From contig OZ252023.1 in the NCBI GenBank assembly GCA_965247425.1, positions 5,518,001 to 5,582,000 on the forward strand: DNA of 64,000 bases, read 5' to 3'. Within the stretch, counting starts at the first letter, position 1. Each line of letters opens with the position of its first letter. The notes below the pieces were generated by a model that did no database searches, had not been told where the DNA came from, and saw only the letters and a list, made by a program, of their open reading frames with translations. The stretch is from CAZOZZ01 sp965247425. GTDB taxonomy: Bacteria > Acidobacteriota > Terriglobia > 20CM-2-55-15. This document shows positions 9,126-17,506 of the stretch, piece after piece. The translations under genes were made by a program, and so were the position numbers.

Positions 9126-11851
9126 CAGAACGTGTGCCCCAGGGTGAAAAACACTTTGTTGTGAGACTCGTGTGGTTGTCGGTTCAGGTTGAATCCGAAA
9201 TCTACACGGATTGGCCCCAGTGGCGTTTCGTAACGAAAACCGAAACCAGCCGTGTGCGTAAAGTCGCCAAAGTTAAAGTCCGAGAGCCTTGGGAACGTCG
9301 TACCCGTATCATAAAAAAACGCACCCCCCAGGTCCGAGATCAGGAACGGTATCGGGAACCGGTACTCGGCGTTGATGATTGCCAGTGCGTTGCCCCCACC
9401 CTCCGGTCCGGCCTCGTCGAGGCTGAACGCTCTGAGCGTTGTCGATCCGCCGGCGAAATAACGCTCGGTGATAGGTAATGATTCCGTGCCCCCATAGGGT
9501 TGGTTCCAGCCGAGGCGAACCGATGTGGCGATAACGGCATCTTTGGCCGGCCGGAAAAAGCTGCCTTGAGCAAACAGAGATGTGAAGTTCACCTCCGATC
9601 CGAAGGCCCTGTTTGCGACCTGAAACGTCCCGGTGATGTAGTCCCCCCGAGTAGGATTGATGGGGTCGTTCCGCTGGTCGCGAATGTAAGATCCACTGAG
9701 CCGGGCGATCTGAATTGTGCCCGTTTCGTCGGGAAAGTTCTGAGTTCTCGGGTTGACCCGGATGTCCCGGAGATTGACTGTTTCGAAGCTGGCCGAAAAA
9801 AGAAAACTGTCCTGATTCCGGAGCTGCTTCAGGGTTTGAAACGAAAAATCTACGCGACTGGCGTCGAAAAACTGCTGGCTCGTGCGTTCCACGAAAAGCG
9901 AGACGAACCCGTCGACTTCCCGGTTGAAGAGACGGGGTTCACGGTAGGTGGTCTGGAAGCGTTGTTCGCGCTTGCTACCCCTGACTCGAAAGCCGATGGA
10001 GCGGTCCAGTCCGAACAGGTTGGTATGCGACAACTCGATGGTTCCCCGGGGCCCTTCCCGGTCTTGCACGCCGATGCCGTAGGTCAACAGAACCGGGCCC
10101 GCGTCTTCAAGCTGTATCAGTAGATCCCTCTTGTCCGATGTGGCCCGTTCGAGTGGGACGATATCCACCCGTTTGAAAAGCCCGGTTGAGTAAAGACGCT
10201 GCTGTGCCTCGAGAATCGTTTCCGGATCGTATGGCGTTCCTTCAAATAACTCGCTGTTTCTATGGACGACCTTCTCCTTTGTGCGCGTGCTTCCAGCAAC
10301 CAGGACGCGGCCGATCTGGTAGGCGGGCCCCTCTTCGATGTGAAAGGTGACATCCACCCCATCGGGATCGGCCTTTCGCCGAATTTCCGGTCGAACCCGA
10401 GCGTCGGGGTATCCCCGGCCGTGATAGCCGGCTGTAATGGCGATGCGAGCCGCTTCGATCGCGTCCACCGTGTAGATCTGGCCCGGCAACATATTGGCGA
10501 GGGGCGCGATTTCCGGAACGCTCATGATTGTGTTCCCTGCGAAGAACACGCCAGTCAAGGGGATTCGGCGTCCCTCATCGATCTGGAGAATCACGGTAAT
10601 CGCGGTTTGATCGATCGAGTAGGTCGTACGGACCCGGGTGCCTTCGAAACCAGCGGCTGCGTACAATCCAGTGATGATGGCTGAGGCGCGCTCGAGCAGG
10701 TCCGTACTGAAGGTCCCCTGGGTGAACAGCCCCCGTTCAGATATCCCGATCCGTCCGTACAGGAACTCTTCATCGAAGAATTCGTTCCCTTCGAAACGCA
10801 CATCCTTGATCGAATGCCGTTCCCCGGGCTGAACGATGTAGTTGACCTGGAAAGCGTTGTCCAGCGGCCGGGCGTCAATTTGTTCGACACGCGCAGTCGC
10901 TTCAAAATATCCATCCCGCCGCAACTTTTCCAGGATTTGAACGCGCCCCTCTTCAATAAGGTCCGGATCGATACTGCCTTCTTCGAACACGGGCACAAGC
11001 TCTCGGATTTCGCTGTTGGACAGGTCGTGCCCGCGAACCTGGACGAGCGTGAAAAGTCCCGGTTCGATCCGGATCACGACATCCACAACGTTGCGATCTT
11101 CATCATAGGTTTGTTCGAGCGCGACGCCCGTGTTCAAGAAGCCAAGTTCGGAGAACTCGGATCGCACATCGGCGATACCACTCTCCAAACGCTCCATGGA
11201 AAAAGCAGAACCTGTCGTGACACCGAAGGCTTCCTGCAGCTCGGCTTCAGTGAACGTCAGCCGGCCGCCTTCAATCCGGGTCTCACCCATCCTGGCCCGG
11301 GGTGAGACGTCGACGGACAGCACAACGTTGACGAGGTGCGTCTTTTCGTCGACCTTCCGGGATGTTGTGACGATGGCCTGGAAGAATCCCTCTGCTCGAA
11401 GTTGCTCGCGGACTGTCTGGACGATGAGGTCCATCTGTGTTCGGGAGAACCGTTCGCCGTAAGGCAGTGCCACATAGCTGGACAGTGGCCGCGCGAGCAA
11501 GTCCGAAGGTTCGACGCGAATCGTGGAGAAGAAGGAAGGTTCGCTTACGATGAAAGTGAGTTTCGTTCCACCGTCTGATGTACGAATCGCATCGACTTCG
11601 ATGCTCCCGTATTGACCGGCATCGTAAAGCGCCTGGATCGATGATCGGATCGCGTCGGGGCTCAGAAGATCGCCAGGTCTGAGGGTGATCGCCTCGAGCG
11701 CATCGGCCGGTGCGCCTGAAATCTCAATGCTCCTGATCTCCGTGCCGAAGTGTTGAGGCGCCGGCACGGCCTCCATCGGGAGGAGAATAAACGCGATCAG
11801 GCTGATTACCCTCATAAGCCCTTTGACGATGAAGGGGGCGACTCGATTCAC
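9125..11851 (-). CDS. Omp85-family outer-membrane assembly protein (BamA/TamA type)
   Basis: A 908-residue protein. An N-terminal signal peptide (LMRVISLIAFILLPMEAVPA) is followed by several POTRA domains, recognisable by repeated patterns such as VRGHDLSNSEIRELV, VRFEGNEFFDEEFL and VLVAGSTRTKEKVV, and then by a 16-strand-type surface-antigen barrel. The barrel has AGGSTTLRAFSLDEAGP in the position of the usual RGF motif (here RAF). It ends GPIRVDFGFNLNR...LGHTF with a terminal Phe, as outer-membrane proteins do. The number of POTRA domains exceeds the three of classical TamA, but the neighbouring tamB argues for a TamA-like role. It is the first gene of a three-gene operon, and its stop overlaps the next start (TGATG). 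Confidence 0.9.
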   Translation of the reverse strand: MNRVAPFIVKGLMRVISLIAFILLPMEAVPAPQHFGTEIRSIEISGAPADALEAITLRPGDLLSPDAIRSSIQALYDAGQYGSIEVDAIRTSDGGTKLTFIVSEPSFFSTIRVEPSDLLARPLSSYVALPYGERFSRTQMDLIVQTVREQLRAEGFFQAIVTTSRKVDEKTHLVNVVLSVDVSPRARMGETRIEGGRLTFTEAELQEAFGVTTGSAFSMERLESGIADVRSEFSELGFLNTGVALEQTYDEDRNVVDVVIRIEPGLFTLVQVRGHDLSNSEIRELVPVFEEGSIDPDLIEEGRVQILEKLRRDGYFEATARVEQIDARPLDNAFQVNYIVQPGERHSIKDVRFEGNEFFDEEFLYGRIGISERGLFTQGTFSTDLLERASAIITGLYAAAGFEGTRVRTTYSIDQTAITVILQIDEGRRIPLTGVFFAGNTIMSVPEIAPLANMLPGQIYTVDAIEAARIAITAGYHGRGYPDARVRPEIRRKADPDGVDVTFHIEEGPAYQIGRVLVAGSTRTKEKVVHRNSELFEGTPYDPETILEAQQRLYSTGLFKRVDIVPLERATSDKRDLLIQLEDAGPVLLTYGIGVQDREGPRGTIELSHTNLFGLDRSIGFRVRGSKREQRFQTTYREPRLFNREVDGFVSLFVERTSQQFFDASRVDFSFQTLKQLRNQDSFLFSASFETVNLRDIRVNPRTQNFPDETGTIQIARLSGSYIRDQRNDPINPTRGDYITGTFQVANRAFGSEVNFTSLFAQGSFFRPAKDAVIATSVRLGWNQPYGGTESLPITERYFAGGSTTLRAFSLDEAGPEGGGNALAIINAEYRFPIPFLISDLGGAFFYDTGTTFPRLSDFNFGDFTHTAGFGFRYETPLGPIRVDFGFNLNRQPHESHNKVFFTLGHTF

Positions 11852-11853
11852 AT

Positions 11854-11883
11854 AATAGAAAAGCCCTGCTTACACAGGGCTTT
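11854..11883 (-). terminator. Rho-independent terminator of rpmB
   Basis: Reading the minus strand, AAAGCCCTG and CAGGGCTTT form a 9-bp stem with a 6-base loop, followed by TTTTCTATT. It lies 30 bases after the rpmB stop and just before the Omp85 start, so it separates rpmB from the outer-membrane operon. Confidence 0.85.
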
Positions 11884-11912
11884 AGGGTCATCGTTGTGCC
11901 TGATAGCGTCGA

Positions 11913-12104
11913 TCAAGCGCGTTTCAAAATCCGCCCGCTCCGAATGCAGCTCGTGCAGACCCTCATCCGTTTTGGTGTTTTTCCCTCGAGAACGCGGACG
12001 CGCTGGAGATTCGGATTCCATCGTCTCCTGGTCAGGTTGTGAGCGTGGCTGACCCGGTTTCCAAACATCGGGCCTTTCCCACATATTTCGCATCGTTTCG
12101 CCAT
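11913..12104 (-). CDS. rpmB: 50S ribosomal protein L28
   Basis: A 63-residue protein starting MAKRCEICGKGPMFGNRV, the standard L28 opening. It has the two Cys pairs of the zinc-binding form (CEIC and CTSC) and the block RVRVLEGKTPKRMRVC. It is a structural component of the large ribosomal subunit. A longer frame to 12176 exists, but the L28 family starts at the internal ATG at 12104, which has GAGGAG upstream. It is followed by its own terminator. Confidence 0.97.
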   Translation of the reverse strand: MAKRCEICGKGPMFGNRVSHAHNLTRRRWNPNLQRVRVLEGKTPKRMRVCTSCIRSGRILKRA

Positions 12105-12250
12105 AGACCTATTGCGCTCCTCGTCGTCGGTTTGCCGCCATTCGAAGTTCAGGATACCCAGCGGATTCCACCGCACGGAGTATTACTTGCAAATTATACC
12201 AGAGGCGGGGGTTCTGGCTCAATGTGCCGTCGACAATGCTTTTCCAGGAC

Positions 12251-12494
12251 TAGAAATACGTTCACTATATCCGATAGATGTTGCCGACAATAGGGTGGAC
12301 GTTGAATCGGTCCATAAAGCCCGAATGCCCTCCGGTTTGGCCTACACAACCAGCAACCTCCATCGGCCCTGCGGGTTCGGGCGGAACGGCACCGTCTTTG
12401 GAGTCGCTCCTCTTCGCAATGAAGAGCATTGGCTCCTCGTCGCTCCGCCAAATCCCGCACCGTTGCGCTCCGAAATATAGCGACCGTATTTCTG
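12251..12494. repeat. MITE-like inverted-repeat element E, copy 1
   Basis: The terminal arms 12251-12270 and 12475-12494 are inverted repeats (17 of 20 positions; TAGAAATACG at the left, read inward). The right-hand 140 bases (12353-12493) are clearly the same sequence as 40311-40453, sharing blocks such as GGCGGAACGGCACCGTCTTT. A small hairpin GCAATG-AAGAG-CATTG lies inside. The element occupies most of the 454-base gene-free gap between the divergent rpmB and the PPIase gene. I see no convincing gene in the rest of that gap. Confidence 0.75.
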
Positions 12495-12558
12495 ACTCAG
12501 GACACTACGTACGAGTGCTAGAATAACCAATCAATCTGTCCGCCAGGGAGCGATTCCA

Positions 12559-13590
12559 TTGAAGCTATTTTCGGTCATTGCGTTGGTTGCTGTCCTTGCC
12601 GTTGGTTCGGCGTGTTCATCCAGTTCGACGGCGTCGGCAAACGTTGTTGCGCGGGTGAACGGTGTCGACATAACGGTGGCCGAACTCGACAAAGAGTTTG
12701 AGACTCGCGTCGAGGGTGCGGATCCGTCCCCTGCAGTTGAAGAGATCGAGGATCTCAAACAGCAACTCCTGGGCGAGTTGATCACCAACGAGATCCTCCG
12801 ACAACTGGCTGCCGAAGCGGCCCTGACAGCCACCGACGCGGAAGTCGATGTCCAGTTTAACGAGTTCAAGAGTCAGTATACCGCGGAGCGCTTTCAGGAA
12901 TTGCTGGACGAGCAGAACCTGACCACATCCGAGTTACGAGAGCAATTGCGCACGAACCTGACGATCGAAAAGCTGGTCAACAAGGAAATCACTTCGAAGA
13001 TTTCCGTGTCCGAAGCTGAGATCGAGGACTTTTTCAACAAGAACAAGGAAAGCTTCAACCTTCCCGAAACTTTCCGGATCGCCCACATTCTGGTCACGCC
13101 TGTCGAGGACACGGAAATCAACAATGCGGAGGGCGACGATGCCACAACTCCGCAGGCGGCCAGCCAGAAGGCCCAGAGGCTGTTGACACAGATTCAGGGT
13201 GGAGCGGACTTTGCCACCGTAGCGCGTGGCTTTTCGGAAGATCCGTCTTCGGCGCCTCTGGGCGGCGACCTCAATTTTCAGCCGATCGACTCGATCGGTG
13301 GCATCGATCCCACTCTGGCAGACGCTGTGCTTCAGATGAAAGTCGGTGAATCGTTTCCGCGTGTGGTCGAAACCCGGTTCGGTTACCACATCTTGAAGTT
13401 GCTGGAGCAGGACGCCGGCGGTCAAAAGGATCTCACCGACCCCCGGGTCCAGGCCGACATCCGACAGCTGATCTTCAATCGGAAGGATCAGACGCTGAAG
13501 GGAGCCTTCTTCGAAATAGCCAGGAACAAAGCCGACATCAGTAATTTTCTGGCGGAGCGGATACTGGCGAGGGCAGGGGGAAGTTCTTAA
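12559..13590 (+). CDS. Parvulin-type peptidyl-prolyl cis-trans isomerase, exported
   Basis: A 343-residue SurA/PrsA-like foldase. The start is TTG with AGGGAG eight bases upstream. The hydrophobic N-terminus ends at GSACSSSS; this could be a lipoprotein signal, though Gly at the -3 position is not ideal, so Sec cleavage without lipid is possible. A SurA-N-like helical region follows (VVARVNGVDITVAELDKEF, residues 28-46). The rotamase domain runs from about residue 170 (FRIAHILVTPVED) through FATVARGFSEDPSS and GGDLNFQPID to ETRFGYHILKLLEQ. It would help fold envelope proteins. It stands alone between element E and the convergent biotin genes. Confidence 0.93.
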   Translation: MKLFSVIALVAVLAVGSACSSSSTASANVVARVNGVDITVAELDKEFETRVEGADPSPAVEEIEDLKQQLLGELITNEILRQLAAEAALTATDAEVDVQFNEFKSQYTAERFQELLDEQNLTTSELREQLRTNLTIEKLVNKEITSKISVSEAEIEDFFNKNKESFNLPETFRIAHILVTPVEDTEINNAEGDDATTPQAASQKAQRLLTQIQGGADFATVARGFSEDPSSAPLGGDLNFQPIDSIGGIDPTLADAVLQMKVGESFPRVVETRFGYHILKLLEQDAGGQKDLTDPRVQADIRQLIFNRKDQTLKGAFFEIARNKADISNFLAERILARAGGSS

Positions 13591-13592
13591 GA

Positions 13593-13720
13593 AAGTGGTC
13601 AGTGGTCAGTTATTCGGAATTCCGATAGAGCGGGACTTCTATGGCCACACCCATTGACTGCCCATTTTTCCAGTCGATGTTTACCCCGTCCTACATCTGA
13701 CCACTGGCCACTGACCACTT
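13593..13720. repeat. Palindromic intergenic element C (period-7 arms)
   Basis: The left arm 13593-13609 contains two GTGGTCA units. The right arm 13697-13720 is the inverse with three units (TGACCAC, TGGCCAC, TGACCAC). The innermost pairing 13593-13609 with 13704-13720 matches at 16 of 17 positions. The element fills the gap between the convergent PPIase gene (stop at 13590) and the biotin carrier gene (stop at 13724). Confidence 0.85.
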
Positions 13721-13723
13721 CCC

Positions 13724-14218
13724 CTACTCCACCTCCACCAGCAAGTCTCCAGCGTTGACGGTCATTCCCTCTTCCACGCTAAGCTTTCGAATCTTTCCTC
13801 TTTTTGGGGATTTCATTTCATTCTGCATCTTCATTGCTTCGATCACCAGCAAGCCCTGGTTTGCTTCGACTGTGTCTCCCTGTTCGACCAGAATCCTGAA
13901 GACTTTTCCAGGCATCGGCGCGCAGAGTTCCGCGATTCCGTCGTGGTCGGGCTGGCTCGAGCGGCGAAGAGCGGTACGCCCATCCAGGAGTTCGACGTGC
14001 AGGTGGCGATTCCCGATGCGAACTTGATAGCCATCACCGTTTGTGGTGACGGCGGCTTCAATCGATTGATCTTCGGAACTGAACCAGAAAACACCAGGCT
14101 CTACTTCCTGTAGGTTCAGCTCGTATTCGCGTTCGCCGACTCGGGCCCGAACCGCCGGTAGCGTGCCTTCGAACTCGACCTGAATCTCCTGGTCTCCAAT
14201 CAGCGCCGTGTACTTCAT
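13724..14218 (-). CDS. Biotin carboxyl carrier protein (acyl-CoA/pyruvate carboxylase type)
   Basis: A 164-residue protein with a C-terminal biotinyl domain. The acceptor Lys is in VIEAMKMQNEM, and the conserved APMPGKVFRILVEQGD lies before it. The N-terminal half resembles the linker domain of acyl-CoA carboxylase alpha chains. The frame continues upstream to 14407, but the ATG at 14218 overlaps the accC stop as ATGA and is the natural start. The biotin is carboxylated by the neighbouring AccC and then feeds a carboxyltransferase, which is not in the window. The closest type may be the split alpha subunit of propionyl/methylcrotonyl-CoA carboxylase. Confidence 0.92.
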   Translation of the reverse strand: MKYTALIGDQEIQVEFEGTLPAVRARVGEREYELNLQEVEPGVFWFSSEDQSIEAAVTTNGDGYQVRIGNRHLHVELLDGRTALRRSSQPDHDGIAELCAPMPGKVFRILVEQGDTVEANQGLLVIEAMKMQNEMKSPKRGKIRKLSVEEGMTVNAGDLLVEVE

Positions 14219-15732
14219 TTCATCGTTCTTCGAAGTTGTTGTTGCTGCCGTCCCGCCATTTTCCACGGGTTCGCGGTGAGCCCCGGAGCGCCGTTCACCC
14301 CCGTTTCCTCGCGGTGTGAATGAAACAGAGCGGCCACAAGGATTGCGTGATCTCTCTCCGTCTCCGACACAGGGTCGGGTTCTGCTTCCTGGCGTTCCTT
14401 GAGCCATCTGTCGATGAACCCTGTGTCGAAGTTGCCGGCAACGAACTCGGGGTGATGCAGTATGTCCAAGAACAAGCCCAGGTTGTTCTTGATCCCGCCG
14501 ATTTCATACTCGCCCAGAGCCCGTTCCATGCGCCGGATCGCTTCGATCCTTGTCGGGGCCCAGGCGATCAATTTCGAAAGTAGTGGATCGTAGTCGAGCG
14601 GTACCGTCCAGCCGGAATAAACGCCACTGTCATCGCGGATGCCCGGCCCCCCCGGCACGCGGAGCATCGAGATTCGGCCGGGTGAAGGAAAAAAATTATT
14701 GTCGGGGTCTTCGGCGTAGATGCGGCATTCGATTGCGGCGCCCCGCATGACGACATCTTCCTGCCTGATTGAGAGCTCCTCGCCGGCGGCGACATAGAAC
14801 TGCTGCTTCACGACATCGATGCCGGTGACGGCTTCCGTGATCGGGTGTTCGACCTGCAGTCGTGTATTCATTTCGAGAAAATAGAAGTTTCGATCCTGGT
14901 CGACGAGAAACTCGACGGTGCCGGCGTTGTAGTAATCGGCGGCCCGAACCACTTTGAGGGCCGACTCTCCCATCCTTTCCCGAAGCTCCGGGTCCATGAT
15001 CGGAGAAGGCGATTCTTCGATGACTTTCTGGTGACGTCGCTGGATCGTGCATTCCCGTTCGCCCAGGTGAATGGCATGACCATGCTGATCAGCGAGAATC
15101 TGAATCTCCACGTGGCGGGGGCGATCCAAGAATTTTTCAATGTAGACGGTGTCGTCTCCAAAAGCCGCCAGGGCTTCCGCCCTCGTATTCCGCAACGCGC
15201 CTTCCATCTCGTCGGCAGATTCGACAAAGCGGAGCCCCTTGCCGCCACCGCCCGCCGAGGCTTTGAGCATGATCGGGAAGCCGATCCCCTCGGCCACCTG
15301 GAGAGCTTCATCGCTGGTGACCGGGTCCATCGTTCCCGGTATCATCGGCACGCCGTACCCGGAAACCGCGCGGCGGGCTTCAACCTTGGAGCCCATCAGA
15401 GCGATGGATTTCGGTGAGGGGCCAATGAAGGTGATCCCGGCGTCTTCACAAGCCAGGGCCAGGTCCGGGTTTTCGGCGAGAAACCCGTAACCCGGGTGGA
15501 TGGCGTCGGCACCCGAACGGAGTGCCGCGTCGAGGAGTTTGTCGATAACAAGATAGCTTTCCGTCGACGGTGCCGGGCCAATCGGACAGGCTTCGTCCGC
15601 CATTCGGGCGTGGAGTGAACCGACGTCGGCTTCGGAATAAACCGCAACGGTCGAAACACCCAGTTCTTTCGACGCGCGGATGATGCGCACCGCAATTTCT
15701 CCCCGGTTGGCGATGAGAACCTTACCAAACAT
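14215..15732 (-). CDS. accC: Biotin carboxylase (ATP-grasp)
   Basis: A 505-residue biotin carboxylase starting MFGKVLIANRGEIAVRII. ATP-grasp features are all present: the Gly-rich loop KASAGGGGKGLRFV, ERECTIQRRHQKVIEE, and the catalytic/metal region FLEMNTRLQVEHPITE. It uses ATP and bicarbonate to carboxylate the biotin of the carrier protein encoded directly downstream (ATGA overlap). The C-terminus is longer than in E. coli AccC (about 450 residues) and ends in a variable tail. The pair lacks an adjacent carboxyltransferase gene, so the final substrate (acetyl-, propionyl-, methylcrotonyl-CoA or pyruvate) cannot be read from context. Confidence 0.95.
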   Translation of the reverse strand: MFGKVLIANRGEIAVRIIRASKELGVSTVAVYSEADVGSLHARMADEACPIGPAPSTESYLVIDKLLDAALRSGADAIHPGYGFLAENPDLALACEDAGITFIGPSPKSIALMGSKVEARRAVSGYGVPMIPGTMDPVTSDEALQVAEGIGFPIMLKASAGGGGKGLRFVESADEMEGALRNTRAEALAAFGDDTVYIEKFLDRPRHVEIQILADQHGHAIHLGERECTIQRRHQKVIEESPSPIMDPELRERMGESALKVVRAADYYNAGTVEFLVDQDRNFYFLEMNTRLQVEHPITEAVTGIDVVKQQFYVAAGEELSIRQEDVVMRGAAIECRIYAEDPDNNFFPSPGRISMLRVPGGPGIRDDSGVYSGWTVPLDYDPLLSKLIAWAPTRIEAIRRMERALGEYEIGGIKNNLGLFLDILHHPEFVAGNFDTGFIDRWLKERQEAEPDPVSETERDHAILVAALFHSHREETGVNGAPGLTANPWKMAGRQQQQLRRTMK

Positions 15733-15809
15733 AGGCGGTGATCATAGCATTGCGCGTTGAGGCATAGTAGGCGTCCTCGGTCGTACTGGATAGAGCCAGC
15801 CGGCTATAA

Positions 15810-17222
15810 CTAGAGGTTGGGCCGTCTTTCGAACCAACCCGCATCCTGCTCGTAGGTGTGGGCCGCCCGCAGGACGGTCGCTTCTTCGAAAGCCCTGCCG
15901 GCAATCTGTAGTCCGATCGGCAAATCGTTCGACGTAAACCCGCAGGGAACCGTGATGGCAGGCAGGCCGGCGATGTTGAACAGGCGCGTGTTTCTGGTAA
16001 GGGCCGCAAGGACAGTTTCGGTTTCTCCGCCCCATTCGACCACTTTCTGGTCGATCAACGGTGCGGGTATCGGTAGGGTCGGGGTGACCAGCAGGTCCAC
16101 CTCGTCGAAGACCGCCTGGAGATCTCTCTTCACAATCGACCGTGCCCGCTGCGCGCGGACGAAATCGACCGACAGCAGGAGCCTGCCCGCCTCCATTCGC
16201 GCCCGAGTGTCCTGACCATACAATTCCGGACTGCTGTCGAGATATTGCTGATGAAAAGAAAATGCTTCCGGAGCCGCAATGTTCGCGAAGATCGGCCGCT
16301 GCAGATGGGCGTTTGGTATGTCGACCTCCACGATGCTTGCGCCCATCTCTTCCATTCGTCGTATAGCTGTCTGAACGGCGCTATCGATTTCCGGGTCCAG
16401 CCTGTCGAAGAAAGTGGTCTTCGGCAGCCCGAGTCGCAAACCCCGGATCCCTCCTTCGAGTTCCTGGGAATAGGCTGGTACCGGAACCTTCCGCGAGTAT
16501 GAATCCCGGGGATCGTGACCCGCGATGGCCTCCAGCATGATGGCCGCATCCTCCACGGTTCGTGTCATCGGCCCGACATGATCCAGTGACCAGGACAGAG
16601 GAACGACGCCGGCGATGCTGACCCGTCCATACGTGGGCTTGAGACCCACCGTTCCCGTGAGACCGGCGGGTATGCGGATCGACCCTCCCGTGTCCGAGCC
16701 CATCGAACCGAGCGCGGCCGACAATGCCACTGAAACCGCCGAACCGCCGCTCGAGCCACCTGCAATTCGATCCGGATCCCATGGGTTGCGCACAGCTCCG
16801 TAGTGGGGGTTGACCGACGTCGCCCCGAAAGCAAACTCGTGCAGGTTGGTCTTCCCGACGAGGACGGCGCCGGCATCATCGAGCCGTTGGGTGACCGTCG
16901 AGTTCTCTTCAGGAAAGCGATCTCCGAATACCCGCGACCCTGCGGTGGTACGAATACCTTTTGTGTCGAAGAGGTCCTTCAGCGAAATGGGAACCCCGTG
17001 CAGGGCGCCCAGATCAGCCTTGTCCTTCAAAGCCCGCTCCGCGGCTTCGGCTCGAGCCATCGCGTGATCGGCGGTGACCGTGATGAACATCGCCATCCGA
17101 TCGTTCAAGGATTCGACTCGATCCAGAACCGCCCGCGTCAGTTCCACCGGCGACAGCTCTCCGACCCGGATCATACGAGCCGCGGATGCCAGCGTCAATT
17201 TTTCGAGATCATTCTTATGCAT
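15810..17222 (-). CDS. Amidase signature family protein (GatA/AtzE-like)
   Basis: A 470-residue amidase-signature enzyme. The catalytic triad is visible: Lys in VPISLKDLFDTKG, cis-Ser in GGSSGGSAVSV and the nucleophilic Ser in GSDTGGSIRIPAG. It resembles GatA (glutaminyl/asparaginyl-tRNA amidotransferase subunit A). However, the gene just upstream encodes a 60-residue AtzG-like protein rather than a clear GatC, and no gatB is near. AtzE-AtzG pairs are amide hydrolases derived from the transamidosome, so a hydrolase of small amides is as likely as a GatA. The start overlaps the upstream stop as TGATG. Confidence 0.88.
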   Translation of the reverse strand: MHKNDLEKLTLASAARMIRVGELSPVELTRAVLDRVESLNDRMAMFITVTADHAMARAEAAERALKDKADLGALHGVPISLKDLFDTKGIRTTAGSRVFGDRFPEENSTVTQRLDDAGAVLVGKTNLHEFAFGATSVNPHYGAVRNPWDPDRIAGGSSGGSAVSVALSAALGSMGSDTGGSIRIPAGLTGTVGLKPTYGRVSIAGVVPLSWSLDHVGPMTRTVEDAAIMLEAIAGHDPRDSYSRKVPVPAYSQELEGGIRGLRLGLPKTTFFDRLDPEIDSAVQTAIRRMEEMGASIVEVDIPNAHLQRPIFANIAAPEAFSFHQQYLDSSPELYGQDTRARMEAGRLLLSVDFVRAQRARSIVKRDLQAVFDEVDLLVTPTLPIPAPLIDQKVVEWGGETETVLAALTRNTRLFNIAGLPAITVPCGFTSNDLPIGLQIAGRAFEEATVLRAAHTYEQDAGWFERRPNL

Positions 17223-17404
17223 CAGTCGGCCTCGAAAACCGCGCCCGGAACCGAATCTCCCAACTCCATCGCGCGAAGCGCCCGCGTGTCGTCCAGGAGC
17301 GGTTGGAACGCACTGGCGATCTCGCCGGCGCGCTCATCGGAAATGTTCCAATCCCCTGCCTCCGCCATTGTCTTGACCGAGTGTTTGTCGATTTGTTTTG
17401 TCAT
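17222..17404 (-). CDS. Small AtzG/GatC-like partner of the amidase
   Basis: A 60-residue acidic helical protein (MTKQIDKHSVKTMAEAGDW...). The ending LGDSVPGAVFEAD resembles the closing motif of AtzG-like (DUF4089) subunits, which end around PAPVF. Its stop overlaps the amidase start (TGATG), a strong sign that the two proteins work as a complex. In characterised systems AtzG stabilises the amidase AtzE. Assignment to GatC is less likely because the typical GatC motifs are not evident. The start ATG is at 17404, with the period-7 element just upstream. Confidence 0.7.
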   Translation of the reverse strand: MTKQIDKHSVKTMAEAGDWNISDERAGEIASAFQPLLDDTRALRAMELGDSVPGAVFEAD

Positions 17405-17409
17405 AGTAG

Positions 17410-17506
17410 GTAGTCCGTAGTCCGAGGTCCGAGGTCCAGAGGCTCCTAGGCTGGTCGCAAGTCTTCGCCGGTTGTCTCCGACTTCGGACTCCGGACCTCG
17501 GACTCC
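17410..17506. repeat. Palindromic element D (period-7 arms), overlapping a gene end
   Basis: The left arm 17410-17437 has four 7-base units (GTAGTCC twice, GAGGTCC twice). The right arm about 17477-17506 is an imperfect inverse (ACTTCGGACTCCGGACCTCG). The right arm lies inside the 3' end of the O-antigen ligase gene and encodes part of its C-terminus. A related single arm is at 53843-53859. Confidence 0.75.

Noticed and set aside
12194..12460. Minus-strand frame sharing a 26-residue stretch with one at 40182-40463
   Set aside because: The identity follows from the shared DNA repeat. The frames differ on both sides of the core and have no good start signals, so a repeat is the better explanation than a protein family.
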